Assembly: GCA_907165275.2 (NCBI GenBank) | Contig: OU015666.1 | Coordinates: 7,718,001-7,782,000 of the forward strand | Reading direction: 5' to 3' | Source of the DNA: Zygaena filipendulae | Lineage: Eukaryota > Arthropoda > Insecta > Lepidoptera > Zygaenidae | DNA: 64,000 bases | Part shown: piece after piece, positions 20,946 to 32,638 of the stretch | How positions within the stretch are numbered: position 1 is the first letter of the stretch | Layout of the letters: every line of letters begins with the position of its first letter | Notes under the pieces: generated by a model | Database searches by the model: none | Told to the model about the DNA's origin: nothing | Seen by the model: the letters and a program-made list of their open reading frames with translations, nothing else | Program-made: the position numbers and the translations under genes

Positions 20946-21251
20946 ATGTAATTCTATGTAGTCAAGTTTTTGGGCGCTCGAGAGGGCTTTTTTAAAAAAG
21001 AAGATTAAAAAGCTTTAATGGTGTTAGCCCTAAAGTGTTTGAGTACAGACTGAATACAAAAAGGAGTTTCTTAATTCTAATGCTTACGAACTACCGGGTG
21101 GCCGTCTGGCCGACAGTGCTTCATCATCGAATCGTCAGGTGCGCAAAGCGTGGGCGCGAGACTAGCGTCCAGAGTATTTATCCTACAAAGCTTAAGCTGC
21201 AAGAAACGCTTGACGACTAGATGGTGCTGGCGACATAACTATGTAGTATAT

Positions 21252-21350
21252 ACCACGTTTGCTTGATTTCCACGACACAAGCTAATAAATAGCTCGCTGT
21301 GGGATCAAGTAGATCTGTGTGTTGTGAAGTGTATTATTATTATTAGGTAT
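21252..21350 (+). repeat. Dispersed repeat B, copy 2
   Basis: Matches 6617-6700: CCACGTTTGCTTG, GTGGGATCAAGTAGA, TGTTGTGAAGTGTATTATT. Slightly longer than copy 1, with TAAATAGCTCGC inserted. Confidence 0.6.
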
Positions 21351-21831
21351 TTGATTTTATTTCAGAAGCGAAGCCTCAAAAAACATACAAACGAAATGCT
21401 ACCTAACTGCGTTATTAGTTGGTTGAGATAACGACCTGCGCCTACAAATACTTTGTTATTTCCTTACTCCCTTGCTTCGCGTGGCCTCTCTTTCGGCTTC
21501 GCCTAATCGGGCCACGTTGACACATAAGATAGATGGCGTCCTTTTCCGGATGCGTGCGTGGAACGATTAGAAATACCGTGAATAATTTAATTTCCAAAAG
21601 GTTCACTATACATAGGTACTTTATATGATATTAGCCGACAGATGTCCACTATTGGCTGGATCTAGTCAGCAGTGACAGTCTCTTCCAAGAATGTCTCTCG
21701 CAACTCCCAAGAATGTTTATTTACTGCCTTCACGACAAAACAGCATATTACAATGAGTGGTAGCCATTTTAGGACTTTGTTTATTTTATACATATTTCGT
21801 TTCTAAGCCACTATTGTACAATATATTTACT

Positions 21832-22292
21832 GTTTTAGGGTTTCGTACCTGAAAAGGAAAAAAATACCAAACCCTTATAGGGTCACTTTGTCCGTCTGTC
21901 TGTCAAGACCCTTTATCTCGGGAATGCGTGGAGGTATCAAGTTGCAATTAAAACCGTATTCTCAGGTCTAAAGTCCCTTAACGTTGTGAAAAAATCAAAC
22001 TTCTAAGTTAACGTTAAAATAAGATACGGCCGTTTATGCCGCAATAACGTATATATCTCGACACTTTCAAGGGAATCAAAATTTATAAGGTACTTTCCGT
22101 TGACGAAGACGATATAACTCACCAAGAGTTATATCGTCTTACAGGTACTACAAGTACAGGGAAAATCTAAAAACTATACATTTGTCATTAAATCAGAAAA
22201 ATTACGTACTTTAAACAAATACTAAAGTAGGTCCACCTACTCTGTACAGAACCCTCGGTGGGCGAGTCTGTCTCGCACTTGTCCGCTTTTTA
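21832..22292 (+). repeat. Dispersed repeat D (TAGGGTTTCGTACC...GTCCGCTTTTTAG)
   Basis: Starts TTTTAGGGTTTCGTACCTGAA, then CCCTTATAGGGTCACTTTGT, CTGTCTGTCAAGACCC, AAGATACGGCCGTTTATGCC, CAGAACCCTCGGTGGGCGAG and ends GCACTTGTCCGCTTTTT. This block order is one I recall from many lepidopteran introns. The copy at 43498-43945 shares its two ends on the opposite strand. The transposon class is unresolved. Confidence 0.7.
22106..22140. repeat. Perfect 15-bp hairpin
   Basis: AAGACGATATAACTC at 22106-22120, 5-base loop ACCAA, then the exact reverse complement at 22126-22140. It sits inside repeat D. Confidence 0.8.
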
Positions 22293-23080
22293 GTACCTAC
22301 CAAATAAACCTTTATTCTATTCCTTCAACGAGTTGGTTGCCGTAACCTTCACTAGATCTAATAAAGTCGTTCTTAGCATACTACGTGTGTACTTGCGAAT
22401 AGTTTGTACAAAATCAGCTACAGTTTTAAATTATTTTAAATTTAAACAAAAAATAGTTCAAAAACCTTTCATTAAACACAATACGGGCTGCCAAATAAAC
22501 TTTGTTTCCTACGAATAGTAAATATTGGACGCAATTAAAATTGCATCGTTCACATAGCCCCGACTGCGAATTTATTTTGTTGATATTTGGATAAAACGAC
22601 GCATCACATCGCAGAGCAAATATTGCCTAGTGACAACGGCACTGCTGCTACGCTGCTACGTAGCGTAGACGCGTAGTAGGCCGCTACCGGAAAGCTACGC
22701 GGATGTTGCTAGTTAACGTATACCCACCACAAGATTAAAAGTAATTATTGTCACATATTGCTTCTGCAAAAACTTCCATTAAAAAAATCATGTCAATTCT
22801 ATGTAATCAAATAAAAGGAAAATCACCCTTTCGGAATTGTCTTTTTTACGTGAAATTATTTTTAGCACGGCGGGGAACAAATTTATCAGTATCACATCAC
22901 TCATAAATTATTAAGTATGTACGTACCTATAAAATGTATAAGATTTTCATAATAATATTAAGCAGTGTGGTTAAATGACATTGTGATAAATCATCGCTTG
23001 GGCGCTGGATCGAATCACGGTTGCTCTAAGAACATTTCGTTGATATTTTTATAAATTTTGCATTTTGCTGCACGGACTAG
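22293..23080. other. Non-coding spacer
   Basis: Holds a short CpG-rich patch at 22640-22710 with the palindrome CGCTACGTAGCG. No gene recognised. Confidence 0.4.
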
Positions 23081-23276
23081 CTAGCTTTGTCCCGCCGTTA
23101 CACTCTCGTCAATTTCGGAGTTCCTGCCGATAATTGCGATATAAAAAGTACTCAATGTCCTTTTTCGTACCCTTGAAAACGTGTATGCAAAATTCCATGA
23201 TAATTATAGGTTGTGTAGTTAAGGCGTGAAAAGGTAAAAGACAGACAGATTACTTTCGCATTTATAATATTAGTAC
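23081..23276 (-). mobile_element. Helitron, diverged
   Basis: CTAG at 23081-23084 is the 3' end on the minus strand, followed inward by CTTTGTCCCGCCGTTAC, ATTTCGGAGTTCC, CGTACCC and CGTGTATGCAAAATT. The 5' end lies near ACTTTCGCATTTATAATATTAGTA. Confidence 0.7.
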
Positions 23277-23373
23277 CAAATACTATATATCTCAGCGCAG
23301 TGTTAAAGTAAACTTTTAATCAAAGTTGGCTTATATTTGTAGCTCTTTTTTTTGACGTTAATTCACAACAATA

Positions 23374-23697
23374 GGGATGTTGACTACTATTGAAAATCAA
23401 AATTCTAATTAGTCCGTCAGTTAGAAAATAAAAAAAACAATAGACACGTATTTTTTGCTTTTTTAAATAAATTAAAATATACAGAAATAAAGCGCATTAA
23501 AGTTTAGGGTGAGGGGGTCGTGACGTCACTAACCGCAAAACGGCCATACAAATTGTCAGAATAGTGACGTCACGCGAAATTTCAACTCAATATATCGCCG
23601 TTATTTTTTGATAACGTCAAAAAAGAAAAAATACGTGTCCAATATTTTTTAATAATCTACAAGACGGACTAAAAAATAAAAATTAGTCAACATGCCC
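23374..23697. mobile_element. MITE with imperfect terminal repeats and two TGACGTCA motifs
   Basis: GGGATGTTGACTA at the left end pairs with TAGTCAACATGCCC at the right. Inner pairs are TTAGTCCGTC with GACGGACTAA and ACACGTATTTTTT with AAAAAATACGTGT. The core carries TGACGTCA at 23521-23528 and 23565-23572, in a near-palindromic layout. No protein. Confidence 0.75.
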
Positions 23698-23703
23698 ATT
23701 ATG

Positions 23704-23795
23704 GCAGCACGCATAAAACGTCCACCCTTGACAGTTTCCTAGTGCTCTGGCCAGAGACATGCATTTTTGCGACAAACTGCCCAATAGCACGCTGC
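23704..23795 (+). repeat. Dispersed repeat E, copy 1
   Basis: GCAGCACGCATAAAACGTCC through CTGCCCAATAGCACGCTGC. It matches 45808-45900 over its length, and its ends (GCAGCACGC, AGCACGCTGC) are roughly inverted. Confidence 0.6.
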
Positions 23796-24386
23796 ATAAA
23801 GACATTCTATATAACAAAGAACATCATTGACGCTGTATGTTAAATCATGGTATAAAGTTAATAGTTATATAGGCACTATGGTAGGATGATATCATATTAC
23901 TACCACAAATATTTCAATTACTCTAATATTGCGATTTTTTTCACAAAGCGGAGCAGTGACGTGGCTGATCGTTATTGAGCGGCCCATTCATCATTAGACT
24001 GAGCGGCAATTCCTAGCGAGCCGACCGGTATGAATGGGTAATACGGTGCTCACTGTGTGGATAGACCGCCATGGATTCATTACTCTTACTGGATGAGACG
24101 GTTCCCAACTGAAACGGAACTCCTAATTGTCAAGTATGTAATTAGTGGCGGATTTACCAGCAGGGAAAATAGGCTGGAGTCTAGAGAGGTGACATAGACA
24201 TTATGTACCTACGTATAGTTCATACTTATCATAATATTGTAGTTGCGGGAAAAAATTAGTTTAATTAGGGCAAAAATAATTATGATTATAAACTACGGTA
24301 GGTATCATATCACATATCGAAAGTTTCCACGGTGATATGTAAATGGGTGTTGGAGTTAAGCAATCCAATAAAAAGGTCACATCTAG

Positions 24387-24653
24387 TTATTTTACATCCG
24401 GTACAAGTATATGTATCAGGTTCAGGAGCCGCACGTGTACGATATAGTAATCCCTGTGTATTCGGAACGCGTCGCTGACATTGACTGATCGACGACGGTA
24501 GCCGTGGTGCGAACGCGTCTCGGTCGCCGCCGGCGGCGCGCGGCGCGGCGTCGGGGCAGCGCAGCGCCGACAATACAAATAGTCACCCCGTCTCAAATGT
24601 TGTTGAAAATGTTGAGATCGATTACCATCTTGAATGTGGATGGCAGTTGACAC
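24387..24653 (-). other. CpG-rich patch, weak exon candidate
   Basis: The core at 24470-24575 is strongly GC and CpG rich. The minus strand has an open frame of 88 codons across it, with a possible AG acceptor just upstream (CTTAG|GTGTCAACTGCC near 24649) but only a poor donor. The residues (STAIHIQDG..., YLYCRRCAAP) match nothing I know. It may be an exon, a CpG island or chance. Confidence 0.18.
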
Positions 24654-24695
24654 CTAAGATTGTTGGCACTCTAAATTCAAATACTGTAATATCTG

Positions 24696-24785
24696 GGCCC
24701 TTATTCACTATGACCATTACACGCCGCGTTAAGGTAAGACGCCGCAAAAACTGTCTTTCCCTCGTAATCATAGAAGTTTTACTCG
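24696..24785 (+). mobile_element. Half copy of MITE F (GGCCCTTATTC end)
   Basis: GGGCCCTTATTCACTATGACC matches the left end of the complete copy at 47111-47346; CGCGTTAAGGTAAGACGCC and AACTGTCTTTCCCTCG match the reverse complement of its right half. Truncated. Confidence 0.6.
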
Positions 24786-24793
24786 AAAAAAAT

Positions 24794-24925
24794 ACATTTT
24801 CACTTCAGTAGCTCAAACATGTAGGTTTTTCTACTTGAAATCAGTGAGCAAAATGCGATTTTCGATTTTTCGATTTTTTCAAAATTCCATCTGGAACTGG
24901 AGATATTACAAAAAAATGCTGGTCA
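24794..24925 (+). repeat. Repeat that flanks Helitron 5' ends
   Basis: CACTTCAGTAGCTCAAACATGTAGGTTTT also occurs near 8283; GGAACTGGAGATATTACAAA... AATGCTGGTC is the reverse complement of 15157-15195 and meets the Helitron TC end at the same base in both places. Confidence 0.6.
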
Positions 24926-25117
24926 TCCTACTATAAATGTGAAAGAGTGGATGTTTGTTACTCAATCACGCAAAAACGATTTAACGGATTTGGATAAAAT
25001 TTGGATAAAATTTGGCACGTTGTCAGGGGTACAGAGAAGGACATAGAGTACTTTTTATACCGGGATTCCCGCGGGAACTCCAAAATTACCGCGGGTGAAA
25101 CCGCGGAACACAGCTAA
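24926..25117 (+). mobile_element. Helitron, near complete
   Basis: A|TCCTACTATAAATGTGAAAG start, GTTGTCAGGGGTACAGAGAA, hairpin ACCGCGGGTGAAACCGCGG, end ACAGCTAA. A 13-base internal duplication (GGATAAAATTT twice) lies near 24990. Confidence 0.8.
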
Positions 25118-25164
25118 AAGCAGAGCTTGTCCTATGTGTATCTAACACCTGATACAATACTTAA

Positions 25165-25325
25165 ACACTTTTTTGTTGTAAATACATACTTAAAGTTCAT
25201 ACTAAATACCCAGACCCAGTAAACACCAATGTTCATCACATAAATCCCTGATGCGGGGATCGAGCCTGCGACACCTGGCGTAGCAGTCAGTTACTACTAC
25301 TCCAACGGCGCTGTCAAATGAAATA
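25165..25325 (-). mobile_element. tRNA-derived SINE
   Basis: On the minus strand: A-box-like TGGAGTAGTAGT, B box GGCTCGATCCC, then TTTATGTGATGAACATTGG and TCTGGGTATTTAGTATG. The body matches the SINE type at 20785 and 52125 in its TGATGAACA segment. Confidence 0.65.
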
Positions 25326-25557
25326 AAAAAAGTGTTATAAGATACCTACTCACAGCTCTCCCCTAGTCGATTCACAATTGTCACCAATTTGCCCAGCCAC
25401 GTAACAGCGTGGCGTAATTAAGCCGATTGGCGGGCGACTTTATAGCTTTCTCTTGTCATTCGGCTCGCAAACATAATTTTTATGATCTCATACTACGTAT
25501 AGGTGCTATATTGAAAACCGTATATTCTTCCATTGATGGATATCTATATTATATAAA

Positions 25558-25810
25558 TATGTTACGGTCATTATGAAAAATGCGGATTATTAATAATAAT
25601 CGCCGATAATAATTATTAATCACCAACAAAATCGGTGAAAGTGATTAATTTTTCACATTAAATTTGCTGCCAGTAGGTCGACTCCATAAATAATATGCAA
25701 AACATCGCGAAATGCTTATCACAGCAAATTTTATATGAAAAATTAATAACTACCACCAGCTTCGTTGGTAATTATTAATAATTCACATTGATTACATTGA
25801 CCGTAACATA
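25558..25810. mobile_element. Palindromic MITE with TATGTTACGGTCA termini
   Basis: TATGTTACGGTCA at 25558-25570 is the exact reverse complement of 25798-25810. A second inverted pair inside (ATTAATTTTTCA at about 25643 and TGAAAAATTAAT at about 25736) continues the fold. 253 bp. No protein. Confidence 0.8.
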
Positions 25811-28800
25811 CATGATTTATGATATTATAATATTATACAGTTTAATATTGTTTTGTATTAATGTGTTCAAATATGATTATTATTGTTTAAGATGTAGGAA
25901 GAGATCAAGCCGACTGAGAGATTTTATAAAACATATAGGTATACATATTGCCCAGTCCCCCAGATCCTAAAAGTCAAAAATATATTTGAAATTTCATTTT
26001 CATTTAACATGTAAATACGTGGTCAACGAAAATTCTCAATTTACGAAAGGGCGACAATTGTGTTGATTAATTCAGGTAACATTTATTTGACAATATTTAG
26101 AATCTGCTGAAAATTAAATGAAGTGAGGATTACATTAGCGATGGCTATGCTTCAAGATATTTCATTCAGACCCGTTACTCATTTGATTTTTAGAGTATAA
26201 TATTAGGATAATTAATGAGAAAGGCAAATACACAAATGAAGGAATGTTTATAAATAACAAAACAACGCTTAAATTTTTTACAAAGAGAATAAAATATAAT
26301 GAATGCGAACATTTTGTTTTGAATAATTCTATAAAACCAAAGGGTCACAAATAGACAGCGGGGACATTAAATGATTAAATAATAATGGACGGACGCCGCG
26401 CCGGCTGCACCGCGCCAGGTACCCATCTAATTAAGTTTAAGTCGCCTCCGCACAAAAATAAAATAAATCTTCAACTCGATTTAAACAAATTTAGGCAAAA
26501 GTATTGTGAGCGGAACTGAAAAAAAAAATATTTTCCAGCTCAGTCAACTCAATGGAATTAAATTTTTGCTTTGTAGATTGTTTTTTTGTGAAGTTTCATT
26601 GAACAGGATTGAAGAAAAATTGCTTCAGTTGCGAATACGTTTAAGTTTTTCGTTACGTTATAATAAGTTATTGTGATCGAACGGTTAGAGATATGCATCT
26701 ACTCCTACTGTGATGCGTCTACTCCTCACGGTTGCTCTAAGGACTTTTTTTTACAAATTTCTGTTCTTCCTTGTGTACGTCATTCCGTTTTTGTGCTTTA
26801 TAATAACATAGCACAAAACATATTGTTTAATAATAATGCTTTCGATACTAAACATGATAATAAACACATTCATACGTATATATTATATTTTGTATTATTT
26901 TCAATAATATTTCTGTTTAATGTTTCGTAAGACATGTTAAAACTAATATTTATATAGCAGCTTACTCGCACCTAATCGTTAACCGAGAGTAACCCCCTAT
27001 CAAGTACTAGTGCTAATTTATGTCACTTAAAAATTAAAAACTTACCGATTTGTTCACGTGTAGAGAGAATTTTTAGACACATTAATAGCAACGGTCATTC
27101 TCGACCTAAGGGCTTTTTGTGCTATATTTAGTAGGTACTTAGAGAAGAGAGAGTTTGAAATAATCTCCGAACACCATAATGGCAACACCATGCATGTAAG
27201 CCGCCTCTCTACGTTAAATTGTGAAAGCATTCGAAGACAATAAATTATACCTACCGATTTGGGATACTGGTGTCGAGCTTGTGATATTAAAGCAGGTGTC
27301 TTGTGTCTCTTCATTTGTTTTTCAACTTGTTATAGGCGCGTTGTTGATATATTAAAATCAAACACAGATTTTTCTCGTTCTTCTTTTTGTTATTCAGTTT
27401 CCGTACACGTAGGTTCGACATTACTGAATTCTCACATAGGTCACAGATAATGTGTTGTTCTATATAAAACATTAATTTTTCCTATGGAGTGTTCTGAGAT
27501 TTATAAGAAATTGTAAGAATTGTAATTATATTTTTCTAATATTCTATATTGTATCTTAAAATCCACCGAATAATTATTCTGTGGTATTGTTTATAAAACT
27601 TTATTAATGAAAAGGGAACAAAATTATGAGTGATTGAAGTAATTTTAATTCGTTTTGGATTTTTTGCCAGTTTGTATTTGTCTGTTTTACGTGCAAGAAA
27701 TTTGATTTAAAAATAAAACGTAGCATCTAGCTTTTAAATTAATGAAGTTATCGTTTAGAATAGGTACTTTTTATCTCGGTGTACCGAGACAAGGAGTCCT
27801 CTAGGCAATCCAGAGACATGCGTTATTTCCATAGTAAAATTCTTTAAATGCTTCCATAGTCAATACGAAAATTTTAGCGTATAGGTACCTAATATAAAAA
27901 CAGAAAAATATATGCATAATTGTAATTTTTCTTTTTCAATATTGTATTTGTGATAAAGCCTTGTGGGTCTACCTACGTGACACGCGTCTATTTTTCTAAC
28001 ATTATACGCACCGTTTGCGTTGTACTATAAAAGCCTTTTATCTCGTTCGCCTTTGTTTGAATGAAATAAACGTAAAAAAGGACATTTCCCGTGCACAAGA
28101 AAAATATCTCTATCGTGGTGGTTCATAATCTCGCCACCCGAGCTCATCTAAACTGAGCCTCAATTTGTAAAAAGGTGGAACTTTCTTCTCCATTTCATTA
28201 CTTTGGTACACACGAGTGAGCGAGACAAATGGTAAAATTTTAAAACGTTCACCAGCTCGAATAAAAGGGATGGGTGTATTAAGATAAATGCGAACCGAGT
28301 CGATGGAATGAAGAAAAATAACCGTTGTACTCTCACTTCTAACAGAAATTTGAATGGGAAGAGATGGGATTGTTTCCTCGTTAATGTGAAAACGACGTAG
28401 CGCTCAAAAGTCATTTTTTTATGTGTCGCAAGAAAAGTGTTTTTCGTGGCTGGCTACGAAATATTCTGCTATGCTCTCATAACTTATGAAATCTAGTTGT
28501 GAATAATAAATTTCTCTTTTAGAATAGTATAGTAGTAGTAGCACTACGCTTATGACAGTATTTGAATATAACTGCTATAATAATAGAGTACAACAAAAGT
28601 AAAATAAAAGTTATGAGTTATGACGCGCGCACGCGTTTGTTTCTTCGTCAAATTTGAATTTGAATTCAACAAACATCACCGTAACTACGAATGCTGCCTA
28701 TTTTAGTTTTAATATAATATGTACTATAAAAGTCGTTGACTTCATTGGTGGATTTATTTTGATGGCGTGCAATAAAAACGCAACCAAATAGAAAGTGAAA

Positions 28801-29737
28801 AAAACTTAACTTACCTACCTAAACTTTATCCAGGTTTAAAAATATAAGAAACTTAAAAAAAATTCAGCAACTGTGTATAAGTCCTATCCACATCGTCCTA
28901 ACTAACGAAAGAGCTTAACCAAACCGGGAGCGCACATGTAATAAAACAAAGGTAAATAAGCTACCAATCTAGGTTCCCTCTAGCGACCGTTTTATTTACG
29001 CTTTCATCGTGTGTTGCCATCACAATAATTCACACAAACTAGGTATAACTGTGTCATATATCACATAAGCTGATAAACTACTTCGTCATCATACCCACAA
29101 GGATAACCCTTTGTTTGCTCTGTAAACAGCTTGTGATCAACTCACCTACTCTAAGAGCTTAGCTTTGTGTTTGTCTATCATGACTTTAAATTAAATAAAT
29201 AAAACAGAAATAATTAAATAAAAATTGTTAATTATATTAAATTTGTTTTTTTTTTGTGTAGTAGTAAATGTTGTCTAAATTGTTAATTTTATTATTTTCA
29301 ATATTATTATTACTTTCTCATGGTAGAAAAAGCTTTGACACCCAAGACAGAGATTAACCCCTCAGCAAAGTTATTTATTTATTGACCGCCAACATAATGT
29401 GCAACACTACAAGAGTTTGAAACATATAAGTAATAGATGAAGACAACATACAAATAAGAAGTTAAAAAAATTATATTTAAAATAGTACCTATGAGAAATC
29501 AAATCAAAAAACTTAAAAAACTTAAATATTGCATAAATGTGAACTGACGACAGCTGTTGTAGGTATAGCTTTTTTAAACATACAAAATATGTTACTTAAA
29601 AAAGGATCAATATTATGGCTATTTCAAGACACTTTTAAATTCGCGGACCATTCTGTTGATGGGTGCAAGGTTGGACTTACATCATGAGTGCAAGAGAACT
29701 CAAAAGTTGAAAATCTATTAATTTATAAAATGCTTTG
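25811..29737. other. Long non-coding AT-rich spacer
   Basis: Nearly 4 kb without a recognised repeat or gene apart from a LINE-like tail (TTATTTATTTATTGACC) near 29370. The short frames at 26673, 27054, 27259 and 28160 have no family signature or splice support. This is the least repeat-loaded part of the window. Confidence 0.45.
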
Positions 29738-29960
29738 TCCTGAATAACTGACTGGCGGATCAATGAACAGCCTAAACCGCTGATCGTAGAGACCTGAAAC
29801 TTAGAGGGTGTGTTTTTTTGTATAACGTACAAATCCGATAAGAAAGGATTTTTCCGAAATATAAATAAATAAGGGGGTGAAAAGGGGTTGCATAGTTAGT
29901 ATGGAACAATTCCGCGGGAACTCCAAAATTATCGCGGGTGAAACCGCGCGGGACAGCTAG
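29738..29960 (+). mobile_element. Helitron-type relic, subfamily 2
   Basis: CTTTGTCCTGAATAACTGAC, CTAAACCGCTGATCGTAGAG and CTTAGAGGGTGTGTTTTTT recur inverted at 36330-36432. The 3' end is canonical: TTATCGCGGGTGAAACCGCG, then GGGACAGCTAG (29957-29960) before T. Confidence 0.7.
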
Positions 29961-30745
29961 TCTAGAACAAAAATTGGCCTTTGGAATAAATGTTTTTTCG
30001 TGACCACGTGGCAAAACGGTTTTAAGTTTTCTATAGTGATAACAATTAAAGATTTTTAACCTGACTACGAGACTATTATTAGGTACGTGACGTGCGTGAT
30101 GCGTAAGTTGCAAGTTTTCCACGTCAAAAACAACAGTTACATTCAAAAAACTTTTCTTTTATAGAGCAATATTTTTAAAATAATTATGTCTCAAAGAAAA
30201 GGTCCCTCCTCCATTTGATAATGCAAGCTGAAGCAAAGGTAAACATTAGGGACACAACCTCTATTATGGCACATGGAGCCAGCAGCGCGCTACTTGTCAT
30301 TCCACTATGTTGACCGTCCGCATATTAAAAGTGAGTTAAATTTAATATTGCTTCTCAACATGATAAATTAAGCGGCTATAACCGAGTATAAGTATCACCA
30401 TACTGTTTGTTAAAATGAACCGGTTGGAATTGAAAACCAAAAAATAAAAAACTAATTTTGAACGTAATAAAAATTTTAACTGAAATCCAATTTCTCGTTC
30501 ACAGAGTTGACTAGTTTAGTTGAGCATTTGAATTCGAGTATAATTGGTATTTTTCTAGTTTATTGCAGGAGAGTTTATGGAGTAGTGAAGAGTCAGTTTG
30601 GAAATATTAAATAAATAACCAGCTGGTAAAACCTGGTAACTCGCAAAGTTCATAGGTATGTAAGTTGTCCACACTCCGAATCTGATTGACTAAAAATTTA
30701 GCATGCAGCATAAAATAATTCAGTGACAATGCAATATTACGGTAC

Positions 30746-30985
30746 CATCGAGATGATGGAGCCAAGATGTATAGGGACTGAAACTTCCTTATATGACAAT
30801 CGAATTTGAGCTGGTTGGTTTTGTTCCCATGAGTACATACTTTCTATTATTCTATTACAGATGATGACGAAGGTCTCAAGATGGAGTCTGAAGATTGCCA
30901 CTGGAACTCCCTAATGGAAACTGCAAAGTCGTGTTTGGACTCGTTTGTTTATTGTTATCATGAGTACCTACCTTCCATCTATTCT
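30746..30985 (+). repeat. Imperfect tandem repeat, about 110-bp unit
   Basis: TGGTTGGTTTTGTTCCCATGAGTACATACTTTC (split here over two units) recurs as TCGTTTGTTTATTGTTATCATGAGTACCTACCTTCC. The intervening segment looks like an exon with an acceptor, but the repetition argues against that. Stem motif: ATGAGTAC(A/C)TAC. Confidence 0.5.
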
Positions 30986-31150
30986 AAACTAATATTATAA
31001 AGGGAAACGTTTGATTTTTTGTTTGTTCGTTTGTTTGTTTTTGCGATTTAACTCAAAAACTGCTGGAATGATTTTAAAAATTTTTTCACCATTACAGTAA
31101 CATAGGCTATATTGTGACTCAGAATTGCCGCAGGAACTCTAAGCTAGATT
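30986..31150 (+). mobile_element. Helitron relic, no 3' end
   Basis: CTAATATTATAAAGGGAAACG, GTTTGTTCGTTTGTTTG, TTAACTCAAAAACTGC and CAGAATTGCCGCAGGAACTC follow the order of a Helitron subfamily, but the GC hairpin and CTRR terminus are missing. Confidence 0.5.
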
Positions 31151-31600
31151 ACCCTGAGTTATACTAAAAAAATATATTTACTTAAATTATTTATAATAAA
31201 AATTTATTAAAATATGTATTAGGATAAGGTCCAATAAAATTAAAACGTGTGTGATCGAGGGAGCTCTGTCATCAACAAAGTTCATCACGCCTTTCTTCAA
31301 CTCCGAATGTACTTAAAATTTAAAAGTCACATTTAACTAACACGTGATGAAAACAAGAACCACCCCAGGCATAACGCTGATTCCTTACGTGACGCATGTC
31401 GATTTCTAACTTTCAACTCCTACCGCAAGCCGCGTTAGAGTTCGTCAAAAATGTTTTACTTCCGAAGTGTAGTCACTTTCAAATTATGAGGGAACGTGCA
31501 CGAACTATAGGTGGCAGCACTAAATCGACAAAAGAGACACTATGCGGACAGTAGAGGAAACTTATTAAACTTGTCATCGTGCTTTCGGAAGGAAGATAAT

Positions 31601-31656
31601 AATTGAAGAGATAGTTTTGTTTTCATAATTATGTAAATAAAACTATCTCCTCAATT
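31601..31656. repeat. 18-bp hairpin, one mismatch
   Basis: AATTGAAGAGATAGTTTT at 31601-31618 pairs with AAAACTATCTCCTCAATT at 31639-31656, with a 20-base loop. It could be a MITE relic or a pre-miRNA-like fold. Confidence 0.7.
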
Positions 31657-31835
31657 AGGTATATTATATTTTTGAATAGGTATGATAAAAGTTATAAAAT
31701 ATGGGTTCCGGTCTATCTATATCTAGGTATATACTTATAATAAAACTGTAGAGGTCAATTCTGTACATTGAATATAATATATTCAAAATTAATATTGGAG
31801 GATGAATGGTGATCGATACTGATGCCAAAAAGGCA

Positions 31836-31847
31836 ATCAGTAAATTT

Positions 31848-31888
<41 letters not shown>

Positions 31889-32253
31889 ATGTGCACGCAT
31901 GGGTCAAATACTAGTGAAGGGATTTTAAGCAAACTTGGTACGGTTGTAGTCCATACTCCTGGACAGGTTATAGGCTATATAATAATTATAATATCATTTA
32001 TAATAATAAATATATAACGCTAAGACACATAGGAGCTTAGAGGTGACGATAAATATGAAGCAAGTCGGATGAAAATGCGCTTTCGAGCTCTTATCCTCGT
32101 ATACTGAATCACGCAAAAACGGCTGAACGGATTTGGATGAAATTTGACGTGCACGTTGTCAGGGGTACAGAGAAGCACATAGGGTACTTTTTATCCTGGG
32201 ATTCATGCGGGAACTCCGAAATTATCACGGGTGAAACCCCGAGGCACAGCTAG
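31836..32253 (+). mobile_element. Helitron with long CTGT microsatellite
   Basis: A run of nine or so CTGT units at 31852-31887 leads into CACGCATGGGTCAAATACTAG, ACTTGGTACGGTTGTAGTCC and then AATCACGCAAAAACGGCTGA, TTGTCAGGGGTACAGAGAA, GTGAAACCCCGAGGCACAGCTAG. CTAG at 32250-32253 is followed by T. About 130 AT-rich bases in the middle look inserted, or two Helitron subfamilies are fused. Confidence 0.65.
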
Positions 32254-32455
32254 TCATCATCAATAATATAATAATTAATGATCGTCGGCGTGGCCAAAAT
32301 ATGTCAAAAGGTTTTTAAGCTTTTGAGGCCGGCCATGTATTGGAGGTTGAAGAGATGAGGATGAGGAGGATGATCTAATGAAGAACATGAGGCTGTGAAA
32401 ACTGGTAAAATTGTCGCACAAACTAAAATATCCAATGTTTACGATAAGAAAATAA

Positions 32456-32638
32456 TCCTTACTAATATTATAAATGCGAAAGTGAGTTTTTGTTTGTTTA
32501 CTTGTTTGTTACGCTTTTACGCCTGAACGGCACAACCGATCATCGTGAAATTTTGCATACAAGTGTTCAGGAGGTTTATTTACTACTAGCTTTTCGGAAT
32601 TCCTGAACTCCGGACTGTCCGGAACTTCAAACAGCTAA
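32456..32638 (+). mobile_element. Non-autonomous Helitron, complete
   Basis: A|TCCTTACTAATATTATAAAT start and CTAA|T end. The 3' portion (32590-32638) lacks the usual CCGCGG hairpin and has TCCGGACTGTCCGGA instead, an alternative small hairpin. Confidence 0.75.

Noticed and set aside
30878..30980. Exon-like segment after a good acceptor (TTCTATTATTCTATTACAG), reading DDDEGLKMESEDCHW
   Set aside because: The segment is part of an imperfect tandem repeat unit whose other copy lacks this frame; no donor is evident.
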